A stretch of DNA of 64,000 nucleotides from Halomonas almeriensis (GTDB lineage Bacteria > Pseudomonadota > Gammaproteobacteria > Pseudomonadales > Halomonadaceae). The notes beneath the pieces are model-generated. The model had not been told where the DNA came from, searched no databases, and saw nothing but the letters and a program-made list of their open reading frames with translations. Each line of letters begins with the position of its first letter. Within the stretch, counting starts at the first letter, position 1. A program made the position numbers and the translations under genes. Shown here one piece after another: positions 48,810 to 58,153 of the stretch. The stretch lies in assembly GCF_030409235.1 (NCBI RefSeq), contig NZ_JAUFPO010000005.1:1-64000 (forward strand), in the 5' to 3' direction.

Positions 48810-49946
48810 TTACGGCTTCATGTCCTCGAAGAACTTCTTCACGCCGTCGAAGAAGTTGCTCTTCTTCGGCGAGTGATGGCTATTGCTGCCGTCTAGGCTG
48901 TCCTGGAACTTGCGCAGCAGGTCTTTCTGTTCCTCGCTGAGCTTGACCGGTGTCTCGACCTCGACGCGGCACAGCAGGTCGCCGGCAGGGCCGCCACGCA
49001 CCGGCTTCACGCCCTTGCCCTTGAGGCGGAACATCTTGCCGGTCTGGGTCTCGGGCGGAATCTTCAGCTTGACCCGGCCGTCCAGAGTCGGCACCTCGAG
49101 CTCGCCGCCCAGGGTAGCGTCGACGAAGTTGATCGGCACCTCGCACTGGAGGTGGCGGCCTTCACGCTCGAAGATATGGTGCGGCTTGATGGCCACCTGA
49201 ACGTAGAGATCGCCGGGCGGGCCACCGTTGATACCGGCCTCACCCTCGGCATTCAAACGAATGCGATCGCCGGTATCCACGCCGGCCGGGATCTTCACCG
49301 ACAGTGTACGGGTCTCGCGTTCGCGGCCTTCGCCATTGCACTTGTGGCACGGCACCTTGATCTGCTGGCCGCTGCCGTGGCAGGTCGGGCAGGTCTGCTG
49401 CACGGCGAAAAAGCCCTGCTGCATCCGCACCTGGCCATGACCATGGCAGGTCGGGCAGGTTTCCTTGCTGGTGCCGGGCTCGGCGCCTTCACCATCACAG
49501 CGCTCGCACTCGATGTGGCGCGGCACGCGGATATCCACGCTGGTCCCGGCGACGGCACTCTCGAGGTCGACCTCGAGGTTGTAGCGCAGGTCACTGCCTC
49601 GCTGCGGCGCATTGGGATTACGGCGACCCCCGCCACCTCCGAAGATGTCACCGAAGACATCGCCGAAGATATCGCTGAAGCCACCGGCCCCGGCACCGCC
49701 GAAGCCACCACCAGCCTGACCGTCCACGCCCTCGTGACCGAACTGGTCATAGGCCGCACGCTTTTCGCTGTCGGTCAGGACCTCGTAGGCCTCGGAGACC
49801 TCACGAAATTTCTCCGCCGCGGTTTCATCGTCCGGATTGCGGTCCGGATGGTATTTCTGTGCCAGGCGGCGGTAGGCCTTCTTGATCTCTTTCTGATCGG
49901 CCCCGCGCTCGAGCCCCAGCACTTCGTAATAATCACGCTTGGACAT
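48810..49946 (-). CDS. dnaJ: chaperone protein DnaJ
   Basis: Hsp40 co-chaperone stimulating DnaK. The 378-residue protein has the J domain with HPDRNP near 34-39, a Gly/Phe-rich linker ([17 protein letters not shown]), four CxxCxGxG zinc repeats ([32 protein letters not shown] at about 145-210) and the C-terminal substrate-binding domains. Start ATG at 49946 ([11 protein letters not shown]). Last gene of grpE-dnaK-dnaJ. Confidence 0.97.
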   Translation of the reverse strand: MSKRDYYEVLGLERGADQKEIKKAYRRLAQKYHPDRNPDDETAAEKFREVSEAYEVLTDSEKRAAYDQFGHEGVDGQAGGGFGGAGAGGFSDIFGDVFGDIFGGGGGRRNPNAPQRGSDLRYNLEVDLESAVAGTSVDIRVPRHIECERCDGEGAEPGTSKETCPTCHGHGQVRMQQGFFAVQQTCPTCHGSGQQIKVPCHKCNGEGRERETRTLSVKIPAGVDTGDRIRLNAEGEAGINGGPPGDLYVQVAIKPHHIFEREGRHLQCEVPINFVDATLGGELEVPTLDGRVKLKIPPETQTGKMFRLKGKGVKPVRGGPAGDLLCRVEVETPVKLSEEQKDLLRKFQDSLDGSNSHHSPKKSNFFDGVKKFFEDMKP

Positions 49947-49981
49947 GTGTCTGTCCGCCTCCATAGCGACGCGGCGCAAAC

Positions 49982-50012
49982 ACCAGCGCGGGAGTCGGGC
50001 TCCCGCGCTGGT
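49982..50012 (-). terminator. perfect 13-bp hairpin between dnaK and dnaJ
   Basis: ACCAGCGCGGGAG (49982-49994) pairs with CTCCCGCGCTGGT (50000-50012) around a 5-base loop. On the minus strand it is followed by GTTTGCG rather than a T run, so it may lower dnaJ expression relative to dnaK by partial termination or by stabilising the dnaK 3' end. Confidence 0.6.
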
Positions 50013-50038
50013 ATCGGCCGTGATTCAGACGTCGTGGG

Positions 50039-51970
50039 TTACTGCTTTTTCTGGTCGTCGTTGACTTCCTCGTACTCGGCGTCGACCACGTCGTCTTCCT
50101 GCTTGCCTTCGGCCTGAGCCCCGGCATCCGCCTGCCCGGCCGCATCGTCGCCCTGTTCGGCGTACATCTTCTGCGCCAGGTTGCCGGAGGCCTCGGTCAG
50201 CGTATCCAGCTTGGCCTGGATATCGTCCTTGTCGTCGCCCTTGATCGCTTCCTCGAGCTCGCTGGCCGCGTTCTCGATGGATTGCTTCTCTTCGTCGGTC
50301 GCCTTATCACCGGCTTCCTCGAGCGTCTTGCGGGCGGCGTGGACCATGCCGTCGGCCTGGTTGCGAAGCTGGACGAGCTCCTCGAACTTCTTATCCTCTT
50401 CGGCATTGGCCTCGGCATCCTGGACCATCTGCTCGACTTCTTCCTCGGACAGACCGCTGGAGGCCTTGATGACGATCGACTGTTCTTTGCCGGTCGCCTT
50501 GTCCTTGGCCGAGACGTTGAGGATGCCGTTGGCGTCCAGGTCGAAGGCGACCTCGATCTGCGGCACACCACGCGGGGCCGGCGGAATGTCGGAGAGGTCG
50601 AAGCGACCCAGCGACTTGTTACCACTAGACTGCTTGCGCTCACCCTGCAGCACGTGAATGGTCACGGCCGTCTGGTTGTCATCCGCGGTCGAGAAGGTCT
50701 GCGTCTTCTTGGTCGGGATGGTGGTGTTTTTCTCAATCAGCGGCGTCATCACGCCACCCAGGGTCTCGATGCCCAGGGTCAGCGGGGTAACGTCGAGCAG
50801 CAGCACGTCCTTGACGTCGCCGCCCAGCACACCGCCCTGGATGGCAGCACCCACGGCCACGGCTTCATCCGGGTTGACGTCTTTGCGGGCGTCCTTGCCG
50901 AAGAACTCGGTGACCTTGGACTGCACCAGCGGCATGCGGGTCTGGCCGCCGACCAGGATGACATCGTCGATGTCAGAAGCCGACAGGTCGGCATCCGCCA
51001 GCGCGGTCTTGCAGGGCTTCAGCGAACGCGCCACCAGGTCTTCGACCAGCGACTCGAGCTTGGCACGCGTAACCTTGACGTTGAGGTGCTTGGGCCCGGT
51101 GTTGTCGGCCGTGATGTACGGCAGGTTGACCTCTGTCTGCTGGGCACTGGACAGCTCGATCTTGGCCTTCTCGGCAGCTTCCTTGAGGCGCTGCATGGCC
51201 AGGTTGTCGCCGGACAGGTCGATACCGCTGTCGTGCTTGAACTGATCGGCCAGATAGTTGATCAGCGCCAGGTCAAAGTCTTCACCGCCCAGGAAGGTGT
51301 CACCATTGGTGGCCAGCACTTCGAACTGGGTCTCGCCGTCGACATCGGCCACTTCGATAATGGAGATATCGAAGGTACCGCCGCCCAGGTCATAGACCGC
51401 GATGGTCTTGTCGCCGCGCGACTTGTCCATGCCGTAGGCCAGTGCCGCGGCCGTCGGCTCGTTGATGATCCGCTTGACCTCGAGACCGGCGATGCGACCG
51501 GCATCCTTGGTGGCCTGACGCTGGCTGTCGTTGAAGTAGGCCGGGACGGTGATGACCGCCTCGGAGACCGTCTCGCCCAGGTAATCCTCGGCGGTCTTCT
51601 TCATCTTTTGAAGCACTTCGGCGCTGACCTGGGGCGGCGCGAGCTTGTTGCCCTTGACCTCGACCCAGGCATCGCCGTTGTCGGCTTCCGTGATGGTGTA
51701 AGGCACCATCTTGATGTCCTTCTGCACGACATCGTCTTCGAAACGACGGCCGATCAGGCGCTTGATGGCGTACAGGGTGTTTTGCGGGTTGGTCACCGCC
51801 TGGCGCTTAGCTGCCTGACCGACGAGCGTTTCGCCGTCGTCAGTATAGCCAATGATGGACGGGGTAGTACGAGCGCCTTCGGCGTTCTCGATCACCTTGG
51901 CCTGGTCACCGTCGAGCACGGCAACGCAGGAATTGGTGGTCCCCAGGTCAATACCGATGATGCGTCCCAT
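50039..51970 (-). CDS. dnaK: molecular chaperone DnaK
   Basis: Hsp70 chaperone. The 643-residue protein has the ATPase domain starting [15 protein letters not shown], with [14 protein letters not shown] near 193-206 and [10 protein letters not shown] near 342, a linker [12 protein letters not shown] near 387, the substrate-binding domain, and a C-terminal tail ending [10 protein letters not shown]. It lies between grpE and dnaJ, under the sigma-32 promoter upstream of grpE. Confidence 0.97.
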   Translation of the reverse strand: MGRIIGIDLGTTNSCVAVLDGDQAKVIENAEGARTTPSIIGYTDDGETLVGQAAKRQAVTNPQNTLYAIKRLIGRRFEDDVVQKDIKMVPYTITEADNGDAWVEVKGNKLAPPQVSAEVLQKMKKTAEDYLGETVSEAVITVPAYFNDSQRQATKDAGRIAGLEVKRIINEPTAAALAYGMDKSRGDKTIAVYDLGGGTFDISIIEVADVDGETQFEVLATNGDTFLGGEDFDLALINYLADQFKHDSGIDLSGDNLAMQRLKEAAEKAKIELSSAQQTEVNLPYITADNTGPKHLNVKVTRAKLESLVEDLVARSLKPCKTALADADLSASDIDDVILVGGQTRMPLVQSKVTEFFGKDARKDVNPDEAVAVGAAIQGGVLGGDVKDVLLLDVTPLTLGIETLGGVMTPLIEKNTTIPTKKTQTFSTADDNQTAVTIHVLQGERKQSSGNKSLGRFDLSDIPPAPRGVPQIEVAFDLDANGILNVSAKDKATGKEQSIVIKASSGLSEEEVEQMVQDAEANAEEDKKFEELVQLRNQADGMVHAARKTLEEAGDKATDEEKQSIENAASELEEAIKGDDKDDIQAKLDTLTEASGNLAQKMYAEQGDDAAGQADAGAQAEGKQEDDVVDAEYEEVNDDQKKQ

Positions 51971-52092
51971 AGGAAATCCTCGAAAAATCGCTGTTACAAA
52001 TTCGTTTGTGTGAGGCGATTAACGCCTTGATGCCGTGTATCTGGGGGCCCTCAGCACCTTTTCAAGGGCCCGGAGCGCTTTTCAGCGCAAAA

Positions 52093-52734
52093 TCATTCTG
52101 CGGCCTGGCTGACCACGACCATCGCCGGGCGCACCAGACGGCCGTTGAGCAGATAGCCCTTCTGGATCACTTCCATGACGCTGTTGGGATCCATTTCCGC
52201 GTTGGGCACCATGGTCACGGCCTCGTGGTACTGCGGATCGAAGGGTTCTCCGGCCGGGTCGACCACTTCAACGCCAAATTTGTTGAGCACATCCAGCTGC
52301 AGCTTGAGGGTCATGGAAACCCCCTCGCGATGAACTTCCGAGGCATCCTCGCCCATGGCGTCCAGCGCCTTTTCCAGGCTGTCGACCACCGGCAGCAGCT
52401 CCTTGACGAACTTCTCGAGCGCGAACTTGCGGGCCTTTTCCGTCTCCTGTTCAGCACGGCGGCGCACGTTCTGCACCTCGGCGGCCTCACGCATGGCCTT
52501 GTCGTTGGCCTCGGACAGGCTCTTTTCGAGCTCCTCGACCTTGGCGGCCAGCATCTCGGCCTCAGGGTTGTCGCTGGACTCGCTTTCTACCTCGTCCTGT
52601 TCAGCGTTCTCGATGGCTTCCTCGATGGTGTCCTCGAGATCTCCATCGACCACTTCCGGTTCCACCCGGTCGTCGCTTTCCTGCCGCTGACGGGAAAGCT
52701 CCTCGTCCTGTGGTGTCTGCGGATCTTGGGCCAT
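52093..52734 (-). CDS. grpE: nucleotide exchange factor GrpE
   Basis: Exchanges ADP on DnaK. The 213-residue protein begins with a very acidic, glutamine/glutamate-rich tail, followed by a long coiled coil (about 60-115) and the conserved FALEKFVKELLPVVDSLEKAL and the VIQKGYLLNGRLVRPAMVVVS beta-wing. First gene of grpE-dnaK-dnaJ, divergent from recN. Confidence 0.95.
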   Translation of the reverse strand: MAQDPQTPQDEELSRQRQESDDRVEPEVVDGDLEDTIEEAIENAEQDEVESESSDNPEAEMLAAKVEELEKSLSEANDKAMREAAEVQNVRRRAEQETEKARKFALEKFVKELLPVVDSLEKALDAMGEDASEVHREGVSMTLKLQLDVLNKFGVEVVDPAGEPFDPQYHEAVTMVPNAEMDPNSVMEVIQKGYLLNGRLVRPAMVVVSQAAE

Positions 52735-52809
52735 GTGTGCCTCCTGAATGACAGCCGGCGGCCGCGCCGCCTGAAGACATGTTGTCGGTTGAAAACGTCG
52801 CTGGCAGGT

Positions 52810-52837
52810 ATATGGGGCTTAGAGCGCAGAACTCAAG
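52810..52837 (-). promoter_or_regulatory. sigma-32 heat-shock promoter of grpE-dnaK-dnaJ
   Basis: On the minus strand CTTGAGT (52837-52831), a 13-base spacer and CCCCATAT (52817-52810) match the sigma-32 consensus CTTGAAA-N12-14-CCCCATNT with one or two changes. It lies 76 bases upstream of the grpE start. Confidence 0.88.
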
Positions 52838-52887
52838 GTGTCGAGAAAAAGCGATTCGCGACGCGCGTTGTTCGCCGTCATGAACTA

Positions 52888-52903
52888 CTGTATAAACACA
52901 CAA
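52888..52903 (+). promoter_or_regulatory. LexA-like SOS box before recN
   Basis: CTGTATAAACACACAA resembles the LexA consensus CTGT-N8-ACAG with a final A instead of G. It is 48 bases upstream of recN, which is SOS-induced in E. coli. The half-site imperfection lowers confidence. Confidence 0.55.
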
Positions 52904-52951
52904 GGCAATGGATGAATAACCAGTGAATTCCAGCGGCACCGGGGAGGCATC

Positions 52952-54625
52952 ATGCTGACAGAACTGGCCATAAGCGACTTCGCCATCGTCGACCACCTGT
53001 CACTCGAGTGGGAGGCCGGCATGACCGCGATCACCGGCGAGACCGGGGCCGGCAAGTCCATCCTGCTCGGCGCCCTGGGGCTCTGCCTGGGGGAGCGCGC
53101 CGATGCCGGCAGTGTGCGCCATGGCTGCGAACGCGCCGACCTCAGCGCGCGCTTCGATGTCTCCTGCCTTCCCGCCGCCCGGGAATGGCTCGAGGCCCGC
53201 GAACTGCCCAGCGATGACTGCCTGCTGCGCCGCGTTGTCACCCGCTCCGGCCGCTCCAAGGCTTGGATCAATGGCCTGCCGAGTACCGTCGGCGACCTCA
53301 GAACACTGGGCAGCCATCTCATCGAGATCCATGGCCAGCACGCCCACCAGGGCCTGATGCGCGAAGACACCCACCTGCAGTTGCTCGACGACTTCGCCGG
53401 CCATCACGCGGCCATCGAGACGCTGGCCGAGATCTATCGCGACTGGCGTGACGCCCAGCAACGCCTCAAGCGCCTCGCCGAGGATGATGACGAGCTGCGC
53501 GCCCGGCTGCAGTTGTTGCGTTACCAGGTCGAGGAGCTCGACCAGTTGAGCCTGGCCGAGGGCGAACTGGCGGAACTGGAGAGCGAACAGGAAGATCTCG
53601 CCCATGCCGAGGAACGCCTGCAGGAAGCCCAGTTCGCCGCCCGCTGCTGCGATGACGACGAGGGTGGTGCACTCCCCTTGCTGCGCCAGGCGGTCAACCG
53701 CCTCTCCACCCTGCCCGGCAGCGAACGCGGCGCCCTGGCCGATGCCCTGGGCATGCTCGGCGACGCCTGTATCCAGGTGGAGGAAGCCGGCCGAGAACTC
53801 AACCACTTCGCCTCCAGCGTGGAGCTGGACCCGGAACGTTTGGCTCAGGTTGAACAACGCCTCAGCGAAGTGCACCGCATCGCCCGCAAGCACCAGGTGC
53901 CCCCGGAAGAGCTGGTCGCCCTGCATCAGCGTCTGGCCGACGAGCTGGCCGAACTCGACGGCGGCGACAACGACCTGGATAGCCTCAGTGCAGAGGTCGA
54001 GCGGCTCAAGCAAACCTGGCGGGAGCAGGCCGAAGCCATCAGCCAGGCACGCCGGAAAGCGGCCAAGCGCTTCGGCAAGGAAGTGCAGGACCAGCTGGCC
54101 TTTCTGGCCATGGACAAGGCCAGCTTCGACGTCGAGCTGACGCCTCGCGACACACCCTCCGCGGAAGGGCTGGAGCGAGCCCGACTGATGATCAGTGCCA
54201 ACCCGGGGCAGCCCGCACGCCCGCTCACCAAGGTGGCATCGGGCGGCGAGCTGTCTCGCATCAGCCTGGCCATTCAGGTGGTGGCCGCTCAGCACTCGAC
54301 CACGCCCAGCCTGGTCTTCGACGAAGTCGACGTCGGCATCTCCGGCGCCACCGCGGAAGTCGTCGGCCAGCTGCTGCGTCGGCTGGGCAGCAACGGCCAG
54401 GTGATGACCGTGACCCACCTGCCCCAGGTCGCCGCCCAGGCCCACCATCATTTACACATCGCCAAGCAGGCCGAGGAGGACACCACGCTGACCCAGATGG
54501 CGGTGCTGGATGAAGCCGGCCGCGTGGGCGAGCTGGCGCGGATGCTGGGTGGCATGCAGCTCACCGACCAGACACTGGCGCACGCACGCGAAATGCTGGC
54601 TGCCAGCCAGCGAGCGCATCACTGA
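52952..54625 (+). CDS. recN: DNA repair protein RecN
   Basis: SMC-like ATPase for double-strand break repair. The 557-residue protein has Walker A GETGAGKS near 30-37, a long coiled coil (about 155-370), and the C-terminal ABC signature KVASGGELSRISLAIQ near 428-443 with Walker B LVFDEVDVGISG near 450. GGGAGG precedes the ATG. Divergent from grpE, with the likely SOS box between. Confidence 0.95.
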   Translation: MLTELAISDFAIVDHLSLEWEAGMTAITGETGAGKSILLGALGLCLGERADAGSVRHGCERADLSARFDVSCLPAAREWLEARELPSDDCLLRRVVTRSGRSKAWINGLPSTVGDLRTLGSHLIEIHGQHAHQGLMREDTHLQLLDDFAGHHAAIETLAEIYRDWRDAQQRLKRLAEDDDELRARLQLLRYQVEELDQLSLAEGELAELESEQEDLAHAEERLQEAQFAARCCDDDEGGALPLLRQAVNRLSTLPGSERGALADALGMLGDACIQVEEAGRELNHFASSVELDPERLAQVEQRLSEVHRIARKHQVPPEELVALHQRLADELAELDGGDNDLDSLSAEVERLKQTWREQAEAISQARRKAAKRFGKEVQDQLAFLAMDKASFDVELTPRDTPSAEGLERARLMISANPGQPARPLTKVASGGELSRISLAIQVVAAQHSTTPSLVFDEVDVGISGATAEVVGQLLRRLGSNGQVMTVTHLPQVAAQAHHHLHIAKQAEEDTTLTQMAVLDEAGRVGELARMLGGMQLTDQTLAHAREMLAASQRAHH

Positions 54626-54762
54626 GGGAGACGCGCCGCCCCGGCTCGCCGTGTCAGGCGGATCGACACACAAAAACCTCCTCACCCGCCAAGGTGAAGA
54701 AGTCAACAGGAAAACGCGCAATCCTTCAGGGACCGCAGCCGCACTGTCAGCGGCGACGCTTC

Positions 54763-55173
54763 CTAGCTTTTGGGGCGGACGTAGAGCACCAGAGCGTGAT
54801 CCACCAGGTCATAACCGTGTTCCTCGGCGATTTCCTGTTGTCGACGCTCGATGGTCTCATCGAAAAATTCGATGATCTCACCACTGTCCAGGCACACCAT
54901 GTGATCGTGATGCTCTTCCTGAGTCAGCTCGAACACGGCGTGGCCGCCATCGAAATTATGGCGCGTAACTAGCCCGGCCGTCTCGAACTGAGTCAGCACG
55001 CGATATACAGTGGCAAGCCCCACGTCCTCGCCCGCTTCCAGCAGCGTTTTGTAGACATCCTCGGCGCTCAGGTGATGCTGGCCCGTGGCGTTCTCGAGAA
55101 TATGCAGGATCTTGACGCGCGGCAGGGTCACTTTCAGACCGGCCTTGCGTAACTCGTGGTTTTGGTCGGCCAT
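54763..55173 (-). CDS. fur: ferric uptake regulator Fur
   Basis: Iron-responsive repressor. The 136-residue protein has the N-terminal winged helix with LKVTLPRVKILHILE and VGLATVYRVLTQFE, and the metal sites HHDHMVCLDSGEIIEF near 87-102. It lacks the C-terminal CxxC pairs, as several Pseudomonas-type Fur proteins do. The ATG at 55173 is where homology begins; a longer open frame upstream is antisense to bamE. The 137 bases between recN and fur contain no gene I can support. Confidence 0.95.
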   Translation of the reverse strand: MADQNHELRKAGLKVTLPRVKILHILENATGQHHLSAEDVYKTLLEAGEDVGLATVYRVLTQFETAGLVTRHNFDGGHAVFELTQEEHHDHMVCLDSGEIIEFFDETIERRQQEIAEEHGYDLVDHALVLYVRPKS

Positions 55174-55245
55174 GTTCGCTCTTCGCAGTATCAGGTAGGG
55201 TCGGGTATGATCGACCAAAACCACGATAGTGAAGAACAGGCGCAA

Positions 55246-55680
55246 ATGCAAAAGCTGACTCGAACCGTCACCCTCACCGCCACTCTGACCGTCGCCCTGA
55301 CCCTGATCAGCGGCTGCAGCTACTTCGGCGTGTACAAGCGCGATACCGCCCAGGGTAACCTGGTGAACGCCGAGATGGCCTCCCAGGTCCAAACCGGCAT
55401 GACGCGCCAGCAGGTGCTCAACATCATGGGCAGTCCGCTGCTCGAGGCGCCCTTCGAGGTGCGCGAGTGGGACTACGTCTATTATCTGGACAAGGCCTAT
55501 GGCGGCACCGAGCAACGCCGCATCACTCTGACCTTCCAGGGCAATCGTGTGGCCAATGTGGAGCGCCAGGGCGACTTCTCCAAGCCCCCTGAGGTCGCCG
55601 ACGAGCGCGGCATCGGCCCCACTGAGTCCTCCGGCGCACAGACCGGCAACCTGCTGAATGTCCGCCCGGAAGACGACTGA
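55246..55680 (+). CDS. bamE: outer membrane protein assembly factor BamE (OmlA/SmpA)
   Basis: Lipoprotein of the BAM complex that inserts beta-barrel proteins into the outer membrane. The 144-residue protein has a signal peptide with lipobox ISGC at residues 21-24, then the YKRDTAQGNLV, TGMTRQQVLNIMGSP and EWDYVYYL motifs of the family. The start at 55246 gives a normal signal; an ATG at 55208 region would add a polar extension. It is divergent from fur, an arrangement typical of Pseudomonas. Confidence 0.93.
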   Translation: MQKLTRTVTLTATLTVALTLISGCSYFGVYKRDTAQGNLVNAEMASQVQTGMTRQQVLNIMGSPLLEAPFEVREWDYVYYLDKAYGGTEQRRITLTFQGNRVANVERQGDFSKPPEVADERGIGPTESSGAQTGNLLNVRPEDD

Positions 55681-55686
55681 TATCCC

Positions 55687-56013
55687 CTACGGGGCGGTGA
55701 ACCAGTCTCGCCTGGCGGCCGCCCGGGCAAGCCGTGCCGACTTGGGATCGATCTTCAGTGGTCGATAGACTTCCACGCGATCCCCCTCGCGCAGCACCTG
55801 ATGGGGATCATTCAGCGCCTTGCCGAAGAGACCCAGCGGCGCTTGCGCAAAGTCGCTCGGCGACACCTCGGGGAAGTGGCTCGGCAAATCCGCCTGCTGC
55901 ACAGCCTCACGCGCCGTGGTACCCGCCGGCACGGACAGCGTGATGATGCGTTGCCGGCTAGGCAGCGCATAGGCGACCTCGACCTGAATCCGGCCCGGCG
56001 CCTCAGCGGCCAT
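55687..56013 (-). CDS. rnfH: RnfH family ubiquitin-like protein
   Basis: Small beta-grasp protein (UPF0125), often encoded next to ratA; molecular role not settled. About 108 residues with VEVAYALPSRQRIITL near the start and the APLGLFGKALNDPHQVLREGDRVEVYRPL core. The ATG at 56013 overlaps the ratA stop codon, and homologues begin there; ATG codons at 56028 and 56022 are alternatives. It converges with bamE with a six-base gap. Confidence 0.85.
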   Translation of the reverse strand: MAAEAPGRIQVEVAYALPSRQRIITLSVPAGTTAREAVQQADLPSHFPEVSPSDFAQAPLGLFGKALNDPHQVLREGDRVEVYRPLKIDPKSARLARAAARRDWFTAP

Positions 56014-56437
56014 AGAGCTCATCGGCACGTCGGGTAAATGAATCCACCAGCTGGCCGGCCACCTGCTGGAACAGCTTGCCGAATGCCATGCCCAGCAGGC
56101 GGTTGGCGAACTCGAACTCCATCTCCAGGCTGACCTTGCAGGTGTCCTCGCCCATTGGCGTGAACAGCCAGCGCCCTGTCAGACGCTTGAAGGGACCGCT
56201 GACCAGTGACAGATCGATGCGCTCCGGCTCCTGCAGATCATTGCGCGTGGTAAAACTCTGTTCGATGCCGGCCCGACCCAGCGTCATCTCGCCCACCAGG
56301 TGTGCTTCATCCTGCTCCAGCAGGCGGGCATCGCGGCATCCCGGCAGAAACTCCGGGTAACGCTCGAAATCGTTGACCAGATCGAACATTTGCTTGGGGG
56401 TGTGCCGCACCAGGGCGGACCGATTGACCGTTGGCAT
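56003..56437 (-). CDS. ratA: RatA/START-domain polyketide cyclase family protein
   Basis: START-like protein homologous to E. coli RatA, reported to block 70S association, and to yeast Coq10 type ubiquinone-binding proteins. The 144-residue protein starts MPTVNRSALV and contains FDLVNDFERYPEFLPGC near 18-34 and FEFANRLLGMAFG near 108-120. The ATG at 56437 follows GGAGAGG. It is coupled to rnfH and divergent from smpB. Confidence 0.9.
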   Translation of the reverse strand: MPTVNRSALVRHTPKQMFDLVNDFERYPEFLPGCRDARLLEQDEAHLVGEMTLGRAGIEQSFTTRNDLQEPERIDLSLVSGPFKRLTGRWLFTPMGEDTCKVSLEMEFEFANRLLGMAFGKLFQQVAGQLVDSFTRRADELYGR

Positions 56438-56566
56438 TGACCTCTCCGCTGACTTCAAAGGGCCCAAGGCGTATCATGAGCAGTGATTTCAGGCCTTGAA
56501 TGGTATCATGCTTCCCCCCATATCGAAGGGGAAGGCCATTTTCGGCAAGACAGAATATGAGGTTCC

Positions 56567-57058
56567 ATGGCCAACAAGAAAGGCAAGAGCAAGGGTCCAG
56601 GCGGTAACACCATCGCCCTGAACAAGAAGGCGCGCTTCGAGTACCACATCAACGAGACCTTCGAGGCCGGCCTGTCACTTGCAGGGTGGGAAGTGAAGAG
56701 CCTGCGCGCCGGCAAGGCACAGCTCACCGACACCTACATCCTGATCAAGAACGCGGAAGCCTGGCTGCTGGGCAGTCACATCACGCCCCTCAATACGGCC
56801 AGCACCCATGAGGTGGCCGATCCCTCGCGGACCCGCAAGCTGCTGCTGCACCGCAAGGAGATCGCCCGCATCTTCTCGCGCACCCAGGACAAGGGGCATA
56901 CCTGCGTCCCGCTCAAGCTGTACTGGAAAGGCAGCAAGGTGAAGTGCGAACTGGCCCTGGTCACCGGCAAGAAGATTCACGACAAGCGGGAAACCGAGAA
57001 GGACCGCGACTGGCAGCGGCAGAAGGGCCGGATCATGCGCGAACAGAACAAGACATAA
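56567..57058 (+). CDS. smpB: SsrA-binding protein SmpB
   Basis: Partner of tmRNA in ribosome rescue. The 163-residue protein has [21 protein letters not shown] near 16-36, [16 protein letters not shown] near 41-56 and the C-terminal basic tail [15 protein letters not shown]. It is 43 bases upstream of ssrA on the same strand, a frequent pairing. Confidence 0.96.
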   Translation: MANKKGKSKGPGGNTIALNKKARFEYHINETFEAGLSLAGWEVKSLRAGKAQLTDTYILIKNAEAWLLGSHITPLNTASTHEVADPSRTRKLLLHRKEIARIFSRTQDKGHTCVPLKLYWKGSKVKCELALVTGKKIHDKRETEKDRDWQRQKGRIMREQNKT

Positions 57059-57101
57059 CCCTGTCGCACTGACAGCGATGCTGTTAGAATGAGATCGTAA
57101 C

Positions 57102-57481
57102 GGGGGCGACATGGCTTCGACGCCGGCGACAACCCCTGAGGTGCATGCCGAGAGCGTGATGTATCTCGTAAATACAACATCACGATTAAATAGTCGCAAA
57201 CGACGACAACTACGCTCAGGGCGCGCTGGCAGCGTAACAACTGCTAGCTTCTAGTCCGACCCGGAAGTGATGTGCCCATTCATCACGGAAGGGAACGAGC
57301 TCATAGATGATGGGATCGCGATTGACCCTGTCCTCGTGTCAATCGTTAAAACTTAGAGGAATCGCGCTTCTGGATCCTGATCGTCGGAGCCAGAAGCGTT
57401 AAACCAAAAGACGGAACTAAGCATGTAGAGCCGATGGGCGAGTGTCGGCGGACGCGGGTTCGATTCCCGCCGCCTCCACCA
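57102..57481 (+). ncRNA. ssrA: transfer-messenger RNA
   Basis: 380 nt. The 5' GGGGGCG pairs with CGCCTCC at the 3' end (one G-U), and the tRNA-like part ends GGTTCGATTCC...ACCA. The resume codon GCA at 57196 begins the tag ANDDNYAQGALAA, with stop TAA at 57235-57237. A -10-like TAGAAT lies at 57085-57090. It rescues stalled ribosomes with SmpB. Confidence 0.96.
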
Positions 57482-57669
57482 ACACTAGAAGAAAGCCATC
57501 CCCGCGGGTGGCTTTTTTCGTTTGGGGCCTGTCCGCCAACGACGTGTCGGCACTCTCTTGGCCAACCTAGGTTCGATTCCCGCCGCCACCAACACCGGAA
57601 GAAAGCCACCTCCGAGGGGGCTTTTTCGTTTGGAGAGCCTGCCCGCTGACGACGTGTCAGCGCTCTCTC
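57457..57669 (+). repeat. tandem duplication of the tmRNA 3' end and terminator
   Basis: The segment from GGTTCGATTCCCGCCGCC at 57457 through the terminator and CGTTTGG...GACGTGTCGG is repeated from 57570, 113 bases downstream, with scattered differences (the second copy lacks three bases of the acceptor end and has its own terminator at 57602-57626). This is the mark left when an element integrates at the 3' end of ssrA and restores it, or a local duplication. Confidence 0.75.
57492..57518 (+). terminator. tmRNA terminator
   Basis: AAAGCCA (57492-57498) pairs with TGGCTTT (57509-57515), followed by TTT. The loop contains the palindrome CCCGCGGG. A diverged copy of this terminator occurs at 57602-57626. 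Confidence 0.85.
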
Positions 57670-57823
57670 GCACGACAGGGGGCACATCCGGGGGCATCTC
57701 GTACGGACCAGTGCTCCAGTGCCCCCAAATAACGCGACACCCCCCACAAGACGGCGCTGTCACACTTGCCTGGAGCTTACCGCTTCCTCCCCCCGGGCCA
57801 GGGCAGGCAGTAGCCTGCAACCA

Positions 57824-57856
57824 AGAGAGCCGAGGCAGCAGGTACCTCGGCTCTCT
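57824..57856. other. perfect 12-bp hairpin in the post-ssrA region
   Basis: AGAGAGCCGAGG (57824-57835) pairs with CCTCGGCTCTCT (57845-57856) around nine bases. No clear T run follows on either strand. The stretch 57670-57928 otherwise shows no gene. Confidence 0.5.
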
Positions 57857-57928
57857 CGATTGTCTGGCTCGTATTGTTCGCCGCGCCGCTTCAGAGAGCC
57901 TGGTGGCCTCTGGCACGGCTCACCGCTC

Positions 57929-58153
57929 TTAATCGTCCTGGGCTACCATGACCTGGTTCTCACCCGCCAGGACTTCATCCCATGCCCAGTCGAGGGTATA
58001 ACCCTGGCAGGCGTCGATGGTATCGAGTACGGCGACCGCATGCTGCAGCGATTGACCATTGGCGCGCAGCGCTACCACTACCTTGGCCAGGTCCTGCTTG
58101 CTGAATGTACTGGCGATCTGATCGGCTTGCTCGGCTAATTGGATACCATTCAT
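57929..58153 (-). CDS. hypothetical protein, 74 residues
   Basis: Not recognised. A soluble, mostly helical 74-residue protein (MNGIQLAEQADQIASTF...) with a good GAGGA ribosome binding site seven bases before the ATG at 58153. It has no membrane span or metal motif. It lies alone in the scar-like interval after ssrA, so it may be a leftover cargo gene of a mobile element. Confidence 0.45.
   Translation of the reverse strand: MNGIQLAEQADQIASTFSKQDLAKVVVALRANGQSLQHAVAVLDTIDACQGYTLDWAWDEVLAGENQVMVAQDD

Noticed and set aside
57541-57592. A second tRNA-like gene after ssrA
   Set aside because: Only the T-arm and acceptor end are present; there is no D arm or anticodon, so it is a partial copy of the tmRNA end.
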